Source: DASSFG01 sp035547915 (GTDB lineage Bacteria > Planctomycetota > Planctomycetia > Pirellulales > JAICIG01). From it: 56,499 nt of DNA. A program made the translations under genes and the position numbers. Of the stretch, positions 36,384 through 45,687 are shown piece after piece (positions within the stretch are counted from its first letter, which is position 1; each line of letters starts with the position of its first letter). The notes beneath the pieces were generated by a model. That model ran no database searches and was not told the origin of the DNA. It saw only the letters and a program-made list of their open reading frames with translations. The stretch spans positions 1 through 56,499 of the forward strand of contig DASZTS010000021.1 of the NCBI GenBank assembly GCA_035547915.1, in the 5' to 3' direction.

Positions 36384-38501
36384 ATGTCGATTGATCCCTA
36401 CGCCCTTTGTCCCGGCGGCACAGGTAAAAAGCTCAAATTCTGCTGCTCCGATCTGATGCACGAGTTGGGCAAGATCGAGCACATGCTGGCCGCCGAGCAA
36501 CGACAAGCCTGCGTTGACTACATCACACAGCTAGAAGCCAAGTTTCCCGACCGCGCCTGCCTGCTGACCTCCAAAGCACTGCTGCTGCACAGCCTGGAGC
36601 AGGATGAAGAAGCGCTGCGGGCGGCCGACCGTGTGCTTACGACTCAGCCCACCAACCCGGTGGCGCTGTCCATGCGGGCACTCGTGTTGAGCGAGGGCGA
36701 CGATCCGACGAGTGCGGTTCGGCCACTGCACCAGGCGTTGGTGGCATGCGGCGCACAGGTGCCGCAGCGCGTGTTCGAGGCGGTCAGCACCGTGGCCGAA
36801 GCCTTACTCGCCGAAGGCCATATCATGGCTTCGATGGCGCACCTGGCTTGGCAGCTCAGCGTGAAAGATGATTTTCAGCAGGCGCTGATCCTTGCATACC
36901 GCATCCAGACGTCGCCGGGCGTGCCGCTCGTGCTGAAAGAGATCCGCGCGGCCTTCGAGCCGGCTCCCGCTGGAGTGGCGTACCAGGCGGAGTTCGATGC
37001 CGCGCTCGCCGAGGCCAACGCGGGACATTGGTTGAAGGCCGCCGAGCAATTCGACGCGCTGATGTTCCGCGCGGCGGGCTGCGCAGCCCTCTGGCGCAAC
37101 CTCGGATACCTGCGAGCTTATCTGGCCAACGAGGCCGGCGCCGCCGAAGCCTTGCGGCGGTATGCGTCGCTCGACGTTCCGCTCGACCTGGCGGTCGAGG
37201 CAGAGATGCTCGCTTTCCAACTCGATCCAAAAATCGTCGAGGCCTCGGTCGACCAGTTGCGCGTCCGCTACCAGCCGAGCGAGCTCGATTCGGTGGCTGC
37301 CCATTTGGCATCGTCGCCGCTGGCGATGAAAGAGGCGGTCGAAGATATCGAGGTCGAGGATCCCGATCAGCCTCCGCCGCGGGCTTTATTCGCTCTGCTC
37401 GACAGGCCCATGCCCGAAAGCGGTCGTGAGCTTAACGAAGACGCCATGCCTGAAGTGATCGGGCTGGTGCTCCTCTTCGGCAGGCAGACCGACCGCGAAC
37501 CGCGCTTGGAGCTGATTTGCAGCCGCACGTACCTCGAAGCCGCCAAGGCGACCGTGCAAAAGATCGTTGGCGCGGCGCTGGGGCAAGTGGCCTCGGAGGA
37601 GGTTGCCGGACGATTGCCGGCACAATCTTTCTCGATTGCCGGGAATTGGCGTGTGCCGGCCGATACACCGCCCGACCGTGTCCCGTTGGTAGCGTCCGAA
37701 CGACGCCGCAAGTTTCTTTTCGAGCGATGGCCGCAGGAGCCTAATATTTTGTTTGCCGGGCGGACGCCAAAGCAGGCCGCATCGGACCGCACGTCGCGCA
37801 TCGCCGTGCTGGCCGCCATCGGGCTCTGGGAATTGAACTATGGCGAGGTGATGGACTTCAACGAGCTGCGGCGCCAGCTCGATCTGCCCATGATGGAACC
37901 GGTCGATCCCGCCTCGACCGAACTGTTGGACTTGCCGCTGACGCGTCTGCACCGCATCGATCCGAAACAACTCACCGACGAGCAACTGGCCGCCGTCTGG
38001 CCGCGGGCTGTGCAATACCGTGCACGGGTGGCTACCTCACGCTTGGCGCCCGAGATGGCCGCCAGAACGACCATGTCGATGGCAAACCGCGCCCAGGCGC
38101 GCGGCATGATGGCCGGGTTTTCGGCCAACATCGACGAAGTGCTTACGCACCTTGCCGCGGCGCGGCAGTTGTCGAAGTCGGCGGGCATGTCATGCGCCGG
38201 CTGGGACCTGGAAGAATTGGCGACGCGCCTGGCCGTCGGCAAGGCGGAAGGTTTTATGGAGATGGTGCAACACATCAGCACGGCGCATCGCAGCGAACCG
38301 GGGGTGCTCGAGCGCCTGTTCCAACTCATGTACAGCGCCGGTTTGATCGACGAACAAGGCCGACCGGTGCGTGCGGCTGCTCCGGCGGCCGGCGAGCTCG
38401 TCGTGCCTGGCGGCGCTGCGGCAGCGGGCGGAAAGATCTGGACGCCCGACGGCGAAGGCGGCGAGGCGAAGAAATCGGCGCTGTGGGTGCCGGGAACCTG
38501 A
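36384..38501 (+). CDS. TPR protein with N-terminal SEC-C-like zinc motif
   Basis: A 705-residue protein. Residues 9-21 (CPGGTGKKLKFCC) resemble the SEC-C zinc motif (CPCGSGKK...C[CH]) except that the second Cys is Gly. TPR-like helices follow (YITQLEAKFPDRACLLTSKALLL, ADRVLTTQPTNPVALSMRAL, WLKAAEQFDALMFR). The rest (about 300-680) has no family I know; it ends in the Gly-rich APAAGELVVPGGAAAAGG. Its function is unknown. Such SEC-C/TPR proteins occur across Pirellulales. Its location between transaldolase and ribD (1 nt to ribD) suggests cotranscription, not necessarily a riboflavin role. Confidence 0.8.
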   Translation: MSIDPYALCPGGTGKKLKFCCSDLMHELGKIEHMLAAEQRQACVDYITQLEAKFPDRACLLTSKALLLHSLEQDEEALRAADRVLTTQPTNPVALSMRALVLSEGDDPTSAVRPLHQALVACGAQVPQRVFEAVSTVAEALLAEGHIMASMAHLAWQLSVKDDFQQALILAYRIQTSPGVPLVLKEIRAAFEPAPAGVAYQAEFDAALAEANAGHWLKAAEQFDALMFRAAGCAALWRNLGYLRAYLANEAGAAEALRRYASLDVPLDLAVEAEMLAFQLDPKIVEASVDQLRVRYQPSELDSVAAHLASSPLAMKEAVEDIEVEDPDQPPPRALFALLDRPMPESGRELNEDAMPEVIGLVLLFGRQTDREPRLELICSRTYLEAAKATVQKIVGAALGQVASEEVAGRLPAQSFSIAGNWRVPADTPPDRVPLVASERRRKFLFERWPQEPNILFAGRTPKQAASDRTSRIAVLAAIGLWELNYGEVMDFNELRRQLDLPMMEPVDPASTELLDLPLTRLHRIDPKQLTDEQLAAVWPRAVQYRARVATSRLAPEMAARTTMSMANRAQARGMMAGFSANIDEVLTHLAAARQLSKSAGMSCAGWDLEELATRLAVGKAEGFMEMVQHISTAHRSEPGVLERLFQLMYSAGLIDEQGRPVRAAAPAAGELVVPGGAAAAGGKIWTPDGEGGEAKKSALWVPGT

Positions 38502-38502
38502 C

Positions 38503-39612
38503 GTGGATTCCCACGAGCTCGATCGCTGGCACATGCGGCGGGCCTTGGAGTTGGCCTCGCTCGGGCGAGGCCTGGTCGAACCCAATCCGCTCGTCGGCTG
38601 TGTGATTACCCGCGGTGCCGAAATCGTCGCCGAAGGTTGGCATCGAAGATTCGGCGGCCCTCACGCAGAAGTCGACGCACTCGCTATGGCCGGCCGACGG
38701 GCCGCCGGCGCCACCGCCTACGTCACGCTCGAGCCGTGTTGCCATCACGGCAAAACGCCGCCTTGCACCGCCGCTCTGATCGCTGCCGGCGTCTCCCGAG
38801 TCGTGACAGCCATGCAGGATCCGTTTCCGGCGGTCGCCGGTCGCGGCGCGGCCGAATTGGTGGCAGCGGGCATCGAGGTAGAAGTGGGCGTGCTCGAAGA
38901 AGATGCACGCGAGCTCAACGCGCCCTATCTCAAGCTGATCGGATCGCAGACGCCCTGGGTGATTGCCAAGTGGGCGATGACGCTGGACGGCAAAATCGCA
39001 ACACATCGCGGCGAAAGCCGCTGGATATCGAGCGAGGCATCGCGGCGCGTGGTTCACGAACTGCGCGGGCGAGTCGATGCGGTGCTGGTCGGCAGCGGTA
39101 CCGCGCTCGCCGACGATCCACTCTTGACGGCCCGTCCGCCCGGCCCACGGCAGGCAGTCCGGATCGTCTTCGACTCGGAGGCTCGCTTGCCGATCAGCAG
39201 TCGTTTGGCGCAGACGGCCAGCGAAGTGCCCCTGATTGTGGCCGCGGCCGCCACCGCGCCCGCGGAAAACCGCCAACGGCTCCGAAAGGCCGGTTGCGAG
39301 GTGCTGGATCTCGCTGGTTCCAGCCATGCCGATCGGCTCCGCGAGTTGCTCCGCGAATTGGGCCGCCGCCGTCTAACGAACGTGTTGGCCGAGGGGGGGG
39401 CTGGCCTGCTCGGACTGCTGGCCGACATCGGGCAGATCGACGAAGTACACGCGTTTGTGGCACCGCGCGTGTTGGGCGGCACCGCAGCGCCTTCACCCGT
39501 GGCCGGCTCTGGAGTCTGTCGACTGGCCGACGGACTGACCCTCGCGAACGCTCAATGGCGGACATCGGGAGACGATCTGTATTGCTTCGGCCGTGTCGTT
39601 CGCCAGGGCTGA
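38503..39612 (+). CDS. ribD: Bifunctional riboflavin biosynthesis protein RibD
   Basis: A 369-residue protein. GTG at 38503, with GGGAA 10 nt upstream and 1 nt after the preceding stop, is the likely start; ATG 38533 is an alternative. The N-terminal deaminase domain has zinc ligands His54 (HAEVDAL), Cys79 and Cys88 (LEPCCHHGKTPPC) at the same spacing as E. coli RibD. The C-terminal reductase domain (about 145-369) has KWAMTLDGKIAT, SEASRRVVHELRGRVDAVLVG and EGGAGLLG. It converts the GTP-derived pyrimidine to 5-amino-6-ribitylamino-uracil phosphate. No other rib genes and no FMN riboswitch are in the window. Confidence 0.93.
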   Translation: MDSHELDRWHMRRALELASLGRGLVEPNPLVGCVITRGAEIVAEGWHRRFGGPHAEVDALAMAGRRAAGATAYVTLEPCCHHGKTPPCTAALIAAGVSRVVTAMQDPFPAVAGRGAAELVAAGIEVEVGVLEEDARELNAPYLKLIGSQTPWVIAKWAMTLDGKIATHRGESRWISSEASRRVVHELRGRVDAVLVGSGTALADDPLLTARPPGPRQAVRIVFDSEARLPISSRLAQTASEVPLIVAAAATAPAENRQRLRKAGCEVLDLAGSSHADRLRELLRELGRRRLTNVLAEGGAGLLGLLADIGQIDEVHAFVAPRVLGGTAAPSPVAGSGVCRLADGLTLANAQWRTSGDDLYCFGRVVRQG

Positions 39613-39639
39613 TCTGTACGGTGCCTCGATGACGACCGC

Positions 39640-40692
39640 TCAGTCGGCGGGGTTGCTTGAGAGCCGTTGCGACTGGCCCGACTCGGCGGCCCGGTAGCAG
39701 GCGAAGATCGTTTGCAGCACGTGCAGACACTCGCGGCTCGTGATGGGCGCGGGCGCCAGGCCGGCCGCGAACCGCGCGCAGGCTCGCACGAACGGAGTAT
39801 AACTCCGGCCCCCCTGGGGATAGGCAAATCGCTGGATCGTCGCCGGCTGACCCGCCGCGGTGCTGTACCATTCGAGCGGCTGTTCCTCGAAGCTCGCAAG
39901 GCGCAGCCAGCCATGCTCGCCCCACAACTGAACGTGCGAATGATAACCCCGGTCGAGGTAGTAGCCCGAGGTGAGCGTGCCCAGGCTACCGTTGTCGAAC
40001 CGTAAGACAACGGCCGCCGAGTCCTCGACGTCGATCGGTTGGCCGCCCACCAGCGCGATGAAGCCGGCGACGTCGCGCACGGTCAGTCCGGAGATATACA
40101 GCGCCAGATCGAGCCAATGGATGCCGAGCCAGATGAGGTGTCCTCCGCCGGCCCGCCGTTTTTGGGCGTACCATTGCCGGTGGTAGGCGGCAGATCTAAG
40201 TCGCGTCTGGTCGGCGATGATGTGCAACTCGGCACCGTAGACCTTGCCGAGCATGCCGGCCGCGACGAGACGCTTCGCTTCTTGCACCGGCGCGTGCAAG
40301 CGGTTGGCCAGCGCCAGCATGATCTCTAGGTGCTTCTTTTCCGCCTTTTCGACCAGGGCGGCAAAATCTTCCGCCCGCAGGCAGGCCGGTTTCTCGGTCA
40401 ATACGTGGCAACCGAATTCCAGCGCCGCGTCGATGGCCGGAGGGGCCAGGGCGGCCTCGAGCGTAACCAGGGCCAGGGCCGGCTTGGTCTCGCGCAGCAT
40501 CGTCGCCGGATCGCGATAGATGCCGTGTAACTTCTCGCCGAGGGCCTTTCTCGCCGCCGCCTCGATTTGGCCGGTGTGGTCGGCCAACGCGACCGCTTCG
40601 ACTTCGTCGCTTGCGGCCAGCGCCGCGAGATAGTCGGATAGATGGGCCCCCTCGGGATTCGTAATCAGGCCGACGGTGATTCGGTCAGGCAT
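39640..40692 (-). CDS. Gfo/Idh/MocA family oxidoreductase
   Basis: A 350-residue protein starting at MPDRITVGLITNPEGAHL (ATG 40692); an upstream TTG frame is not favoured. It has the Rossmann nucleotide fold at the N-terminus and the hallmark TEKPACLRAEDFA (EKP motif, about residue 92). The substrate domain follows, with HWLDLALYISG. This family reduces or oxidises sugars, cyclitols or similar compounds with NAD(P); planctomycetes carry dozens, and the substrate is not inferable. It is convergent with ribD (27 nt apart). Confidence 0.9.
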   Translation of the reverse strand: MPDRITVGLITNPEGAHLSDYLAALAASDEVEAVALADHTGQIEAAARKALGEKLHGIYRDPATMLRETKPALALVTLEAALAPPAIDAALEFGCHVLTEKPACLRAEDFAALVEKAEKKHLEIMLALANRLHAPVQEAKRLVAAGMLGKVYGAELHIIADQTRLRSAAYHRQWYAQKRRAGGGHLIWLGIHWLDLALYISGLTVRDVAGFIALVGGQPIDVEDSAAVVLRFDNGSLGTLTSGYYLDRGYHSHVQLWGEHGWLRLASFEEQPLEWYSTAAGQPATIQRFAYPQGGRSYTPFVRACARFAAGLAPAPITSRECLHVLQTIFACYRAAESGQSQRLSSNPAD

Positions 40693-40889
40693 GGATGCTG
40701 GTGTCGTCTCAGGCAAGGAAGGGCTGTGGGCCTCACAGAAAGCGGCTGCCGAACGAGGCCTCGCGGCGACGCCGGCTCTCGGATCGGGCTCAATTTTATC
40801 GTTTCGGCCTGTGACTTGCGACGAGCGGTGCGGCTTGACGCCGGGCCCTAGGCGGCAACAATCAACACGGCCCTCGCGGGAAACAGCCC

Positions 40890-42038
40890 ATGAAATGGTC
40901 TTGGAAACTTGGCAGCGTTGCCGGCATCGGCATCTTCGTCCATTGGACGTTCTTGATCCTGGTCGGCTGGATCGTGCTGGCCGACATCGTGCACGGGCTC
41001 AAGCACCATGAGTCGGCCGACGGAATCGTCGCCGAGGCGTTGCAGGGCTCGCTGTTCATCGTGGCCATCTTCTCCTGCATCGTGTTGCACGAGTTGGGAC
41101 ACGCGCTAACCGCCCGCCGTTACGGAGTGCGCACCCAGGACATCACCCTGCTGCCGATCGGCGGTGTGGCCCGACTGGAACGGATGCCCGAAGATCCGGT
41201 GCAGGAATTCTGGATCGCCGTGGCCGGACCGGCGGTGAACGTCGTCATCGCCGCGGTGCTCTTCGCCGTGTTGACCGTGCTCGGCGGCAGCATGAGCCTC
41301 TCGTCTGCGTCGGATGTGACGGTCGACGCCTTCCACCGCTTCAGCGAATTCCTGGCCCGACTGATGTGGGTCAATTGGTTCTTGGTGCTGTTCAACTCGA
41401 TACCGGCGTTCCCCATGGATGGCGGCCGCGTGTTGCGGGCGGTGCTGGCTCATTTTTCGGGCGACTATGTGCGCTCGACACAAGTGGCGGCCAGCGTCGG
41501 CCAGATGTTGGCGATCTTGCTCGGCTTCGTCGGCCTGTTCGGCAGCAATCCGTTCCTGATTTTCATCGCCCTATTCGTTTTCCTCGGCGCGCAAGAAGAA
41601 GCGCACCTGGTGCAGATGCGGTCGCTCATGAGCGGCCTGCCCGTGCGGGCGGCGATGATGACTCGTTTTCGCGCGCTGGCGCCCGACGATAGCCTGGCGG
41701 TGGCCACGACCGAACTGCTGGCCGGCGCCCAGCAGGATTTTCCCGTCGTGGGCGACGGGGCGGTTGTCGGGCTGTTGCACCGGAGCGACGTGATCGCGGC
41801 GCTCGCGGAGGGGGGCTCGGGGCGCGTCGGCGACGTGATGGAGGCCGACTGCGGCACCGTCGAAGACACGGAAATGCTGGCCGGTACCTTTCAGCGAATG
41901 CGGCAGAGCGGGTGCTCGGCCCTGCCTGTGCTGCACGCCGGCCAACTCGTCGGCATGATCACGCTGGAGAACGTCGGCGAACTGATGATGATCAACTCGG
42001 CTCTGCGGCAGGCCCGCGCGAGCGGAGCGGCACAGTGA
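40890..42038 (+). CDS. Site-2 protease (M50 family) with tandem CBS domains
   Basis: A 382-residue protein. Six hydrophobic segments form the membrane protease core. The zinc site is VLHELGHAL (His67, Glu68, His71), with the third ligand in IPAFPMDGGRVLRA (Asp177) and the SREBP/S2P-like LPIGGVARLERMP between. After the membrane part (about 240-382) are two CBS domains (VRAAMMTRFRALAPDDSLAVA; VGDVMEADCGTVED). This matches bacterial CBS-M50 proteases, where the CBS pair, often adenylate-sensing, controls intramembrane cleavage. Substrates are unknown. All catalytic residues are present. It is convergent with the DUF1549/1553 gene. Confidence 0.92.
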   Translation: MKWSWKLGSVAGIGIFVHWTFLILVGWIVLADIVHGLKHHESADGIVAEALQGSLFIVAIFSCIVLHELGHALTARRYGVRTQDITLLPIGGVARLERMPEDPVQEFWIAVAGPAVNVVIAAVLFAVLTVLGGSMSLSSASDVTVDAFHRFSEFLARLMWVNWFLVLFNSIPAFPMDGGRVLRAVLAHFSGDYVRSTQVAASVGQMLAILLGFVGLFGSNPFLIFIALFVFLGAQEEAHLVQMRSLMSGLPVRAAMMTRFRALAPDDSLAVATTELLAGAQQDFPVVGDGAVVGLLHRSDVIAALAEGGSGRVGDVMEADCGTVEDTEMLAGTFQRMRQSGCSALPVLHAGQLVGMITLENVGELMMINSALRQARASGAAQ

Positions 42039-42079
42039 TCGGCTGCTGGCGTGGCACGAGACGATACAAGGGCACCGCC

Positions 42080-45000
42080 CTACCGCTTCATCAGCGTCTC
42101 GTCCATGTTCAACAGCACGTTGCTCACGGCCGTCCACGCCGCCAGTTCGGCGACGTTCATCTCGGCGGGGGCGGGACCGAGCGGATCGGTGGCCAGTTTC
42201 TGCGCCTCCGCGGGATCCTTCACAAAGCGGGCCAACGCCTTCTCGTAAAGCTGAACCAAACGCGTGAGTTCCTCGGAGCTGGGCGGCCGAGCGACGCACA
42301 GCCGGAAACCGTAGCTGGCCCGCTCCTGCGGCGTCGGTCCCCCCGACGAAACCATGCGGCGGGCGAGTGCCTGTGAAGCCTCGACATAGACCGGGTCGTT
42401 GAGCGTAACCAGTGCTTGCAGCGGCGTGTTCGTGCGGACGCGGCGCACCGTGCACACCTCGCGATTCGGCGCGTCAAAGGTGGCCATCGACGGATAGGGG
42501 TTCGACCGCCGCCACGTCGTATAGAGTCCGCGGCGATAGCGGTCTTCGCCGGCACTCGTCTGCCAGTCGATGCCGCTGCCGAAAGCCGCGCTGAGGCCCA
42601 GCGATGGCTGGGGCGGCTTCACGGGCGGTCCATACATCTTCGTGCTCAACAGCCCGGCGACCAACAGCGCTTGATCGCGCACCATTTCGGCCGAAAGTCG
42701 AAACCTCGGCCCACGCGCCAACAGGCGGTTGTCGGGGTCGAGGGCGTCGAGTTCGGGCGTGACGCGCGACGACTGCCGGTAAGCGGCCGACATGACCAGC
42801 AGCTTGACGAATGCTTTCATGTCCCATTTCAACCGCATCAACTCCGTCGCTAACCAGTCGAGTAGCTCGGGGTGGACCGGCAGGTCACCCTGCGAACCGA
42901 ACTCTTCGCTGCTGGCCACGATGCCGATGCCGAAGAGCTGCTCCCAGTAGCGGTTGGCAATCACACGACCGGTGAGTGGATTGTTCTCGTCGACCAACCA
43001 CCGTGCGAGCGTCAGCCGATCGCGAGGCGCCGATTCGGGCAACGGCGGAAAGACGGCGGGTGTTCCCTCGGTCACTTCGTTGCCTAGGTCGAGAAAATTA
43101 CCGCGGTGCTGGATCTGCGTTTTGCGACGCTGTGCCGCCGGCAGCTCGCGCATCACCGGCACGGTCATCGGCTGCATCTCGGCGAGTTGCTTGTCGAGAG
43201 CCGACCGTCGCTCGCGGGTCGGCGCCAACTCCGGAGAAATCGACAGATAGTGTTGCGTAATTAGTTGCTTTTGCTCCGTCGTTCGGTCCGCGGCGGCCGT
43301 CCGCAGCGCGGCGACAACCGATGCTGGCGTTCGCGCCAGTTCGGCGGCGCGCGCATCGTCGGTCGCCGACAGGCGGAATCGCCCCAGCGTGTGGCCAGCA
43401 AACTCCGACGCTTGCTCGATGGTGACGATCAGCTTTGCACCGGCCTTGATCTCCACGGGCGAGCGCGCGACGAGTGTCAAGGAGTGCGGCTGCCCGAGTT
43501 GGCCCGCCACGGCCCAACCTTTCCTCTTGGGGTCCTTGTTGTCGAGTACGTCTGCGGCATCGAAATTCGCCTGCGAGAAATCGGCGATAGCCGCGGCAAA
43601 CTCGACCGATCGCTGGCCGTTGAGCGACAACTCGCTCTTGGGCTTGGGCGCCTCCAGGCCCTCGCGCGTCCAAACCGGCTCGCGGCGTTCGTTGAGCACG
43701 ATCAATCGAAAGCCCGCCAGCCGTCCCTCCAGGGCGTTGTCGGTGCGATTGAAGACGACGATCCGATCGATCGGCTCCTCACCTTTCAAGTCGACTTCCC
43801 ACCAGGGATTCTCGGAGACCTCTGTGTGCGTGGTCGATTTGGCCTCGTTGTAACGACCGTCGGTGTTACCATCGATGGCAAGTTTTGCCGGTCCGTCGAC
43901 GGCAACGCTGCTTTGCGTTGCTTCGCCACGGAGGGCCAAGTTGTCTTCGCCGCGCAGAACCTGCACCTCGGCCAGGGAGAGGATTTTGTCTTTGCCGGGC
44001 AACTCGATCCGCACATACCGGCCACGGATGACATCGCCGGCCGGCGGATCGATGGCCGCGGCGATGCGGGTAATCACGAAGTTGCCTCCGGCGTAGCCCG
44101 GGCCCTTTCCGGGCAAATTATCGTCGCTGAGTGCATCGAGTTGGACGGCCTGTATGGTGCTGGCTTCGGGCATGATCTCGATGGTATAGGTGTCGTTGGC
44201 CGCTCCGCCCGCGACCTGAACAGTGCCCTCGGCGCCGATGTCGGTAGCCGCCCCGGCCTGCGACTTGACGGATGCCGGCGTGAGCGTTTGCCGCTTCATG
44301 TCGAGCGGAAAGGTCTGCTCCCAACGCGCCCGGGCAGCCTCTAATTCGGGAGTCGCCGTGCGAAGTGTTTCGTCGAGCTTGGCCAGTTCTTGCTGCCACT
44401 GCCCGCGTTGCTCACGCTGTTCGTCGCTGTAGATCGAGAGCAAGGGGGATTCATCGCGCCGATCGGCATCGTCGGTGTTGTTGAGGATCGCGAAGAAGCG
44501 AAAAAACTCCTCTTGCGAGATCGGATCATACTTGTGGTTGTGGCATTGGGCACAGGCGATGGTAGTTCCCATCCAAACGGCCATGGTCGTGTTCACCCGA
44601 TCGACCACGGCCACGTTACGGAATTCCTCGTCGTTGGTGCCGCCCTCGTTGTTGGTGAGCGTGTTGCGATGGAACGCCGTGGCGATGAGTTGGTCGTCGG
44701 TCGGATTGGGGAGCAGATCGCCGGCCATCTGCTCGATCGTGAACTGATCGAACGGCTTGTTCTCGTTCAGCGCCCGGATGACGTAGTCGCGGAAGAGCCA
44801 GATGGTGCGGGGCGGATCGTCGGCGTAACCGGCCGAGTCGGCGTAGCGCGCCAGATCGAGCCACATACGAGCCCAATGCTCGCCGTAGGCCGGCCGGTCC
44901 AACAAACGGTCGACCAGCTTTTCGTAAGCTTGCGGATCGGGATCGGCCGCGAAGGCATCGACTTCCGACAGCGTGGGCGGCAGCCCGGTCAAATCGAGCG

Positions 45001-45553
45001 ACAAGCGGCGAATGAGCGCATAGCGATCGGCCTCGGCCGACGGCTTGAGCCCCTCGCGCTCCAGGCGAGCGAGAATGAAGTGATCAATCACGTTGCGGGG
45101 CCAAGCTACCTCGTGCACCGGCGGTAACACCGCGCGCTGTGGTCGCACGTAAGACCAGTGACTGGCGTACTTGGCTCCTTGCCGGATCCATTGCGTGAGC
45201 AGGTCCACTTCGTGTTGGGTTAGCTGCTTTCCGCTGGCCGGCGGCGGCATACGCTCGTCGGGGTCCTCGGCGACGATCCGCGCAAGGAGCGCGCTTTTTT
45301 CGGGCTGACCCGGTACGATCGCCGCGTACCCTCCCAGGTCGATGGCCGCGCCTTGCGGAGTATCGAGCCGCAAGCCGTCCGTGCCGCCCTTCCGCTCAGC
45401 AGCGTCGGGACCGTGGCATTTGAAACAGGCGTTCGATAGGATCGGCTTCACGTCGCGATTGAAGTCGATCGGCGCCCCGGCTGCCGCGGAAGCGGAGCGC
45501 GGCATCGTCGCGATCGTCACGAACAGAGACAGAGCAAGAACGAGAGCGCGCAT
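42080..45553 (-). CDS. DUF1549/DUF1553 planctomycete cytochrome c protein
   Basis: An 1157-residue secreted protein starting at ATG 45553 (MRALVLALSLFVTIATMPRS signal). Order: PSCyt1 cytochrome c-like domain with C43-FK-C46-H; DUF1549 (about 155-360, DFNRDVKPILSNACFKCH precedes it; then DRLLDRPAYGEHWARMWLDLARYADS, FTIEQMAGDLLPNPT, CAQCHNHKYDP); a discoidin/F5-8-like region (about 500-650, VRIELPGKDKILSLAEVQV); and DUF1553 at the end (about 870-1140, LTLARWLVDENNPLTGRV, RRGLYTTWRRSNPY). These proteins are typical of planctomycetes and co-occur with sulfatase and polysaccharide genes. A redox role in polysaccharide or sulfate metabolism is supposed but unproven. No paired DUF1501 gene is beside it here, which is unusual. 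Confidence 0.92.
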   Translation of the reverse strand: MRALVLALSLFVTIATMPRSASAAAGAPIDFNRDVKPILSNACFKCHGPDAAERKGGTDGLRLDTPQGAAIDLGGYAAIVPGQPEKSALLARIVAEDPDERMPPPASGKQLTQHEVDLLTQWIRQGAKYASHWSYVRPQRAVLPPVHEVAWPRNVIDHFILARLEREGLKPSAEADRYALIRRLSLDLTGLPPTLSEVDAFAADPDPQAYEKLVDRLLDRPAYGEHWARMWLDLARYADSAGYADDPPRTIWLFRDYVIRALNENKPFDQFTIEQMAGDLLPNPTDDQLIATAFHRNTLTNNEGGTNDEEFRNVAVVDRVNTTMAVWMGTTIACAQCHNHKYDPISQEEFFRFFAILNNTDDADRRDESPLLSIYSDEQREQRGQWQQELAKLDETLRTATPELEAARARWEQTFPLDMKRQTLTPASVKSQAGAATDIGAEGTVQVAGGAANDTYTIEIMPEASTIQAVQLDALSDDNLPGKGPGYAGGNFVITRIAAAIDPPAGDVIRGRYVRIELPGKDKILSLAEVQVLRGEDNLALRGEATQSSVAVDGPAKLAIDGNTDGRYNEAKSTTHTEVSENPWWEVDLKGEEPIDRIVVFNRTDNALEGRLAGFRLIVLNERREPVWTREGLEAPKPKSELSLNGQRSVEFAAAIADFSQANFDAADVLDNKDPKRKGWAVAGQLGQPHSLTLVARSPVEIKAGAKLIVTIEQASEFAGHTLGRFRLSATDDARAAELARTPASVVAALRTAAADRTTEQKQLITQHYLSISPELAPTRERRSALDKQLAEMQPMTVPVMRELPAAQRRKTQIQHRGNFLDLGNEVTEGTPAVFPPLPESAPRDRLTLARWLVDENNPLTGRVIANRYWEQLFGIGIVASSEEFGSQGDLPVHPELLDWLATELMRLKWDMKAFVKLLVMSAAYRQSSRVTPELDALDPDNRLLARGPRFRLSAEMVRDQALLVAGLLSTKMYGPPVKPPQPSLGLSAAFGSGIDWQTSAGEDRYRRGLYTTWRRSNPYPSMATFDAPNREVCTVRRVRTNTPLQALVTLNDPVYVEASQALARRMVSSGGPTPQERASYGFRLCVARPPSSEELTRLVQLYEKALARFVKDPAEAQKLATDPLGPAPAEMNVAELAAWTAVSNVLLNMDETLMKR

Positions 45554-45687
45554 GGGCGAGGGCCTGTCGGGGATGGTCGGCTGCCGCCAAGGTGGGCAGC
45601 ATCCATTCTAGCCGACAAGCGGGCCGCCTGCCAAAGGAGCGCAGAGCTCACGGCCTGGCTCATCTCGGCCGCCGGAAAGCCGTGCGG

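Noticed and set aside
38371..38502. Upstream extension of ribD over the SEC-C/TPR gene
   Set aside because: It is an Arg/Ser-rich out-of-frame reading of the TPR gene tail. RibD homology begins at GTG 38503.
38300..38502. Possible FMN riboswitch before ribD
   Set aside because: ribD starts 1 nt after the previous gene's stop, and no conserved FMN aptamer sequence is present.
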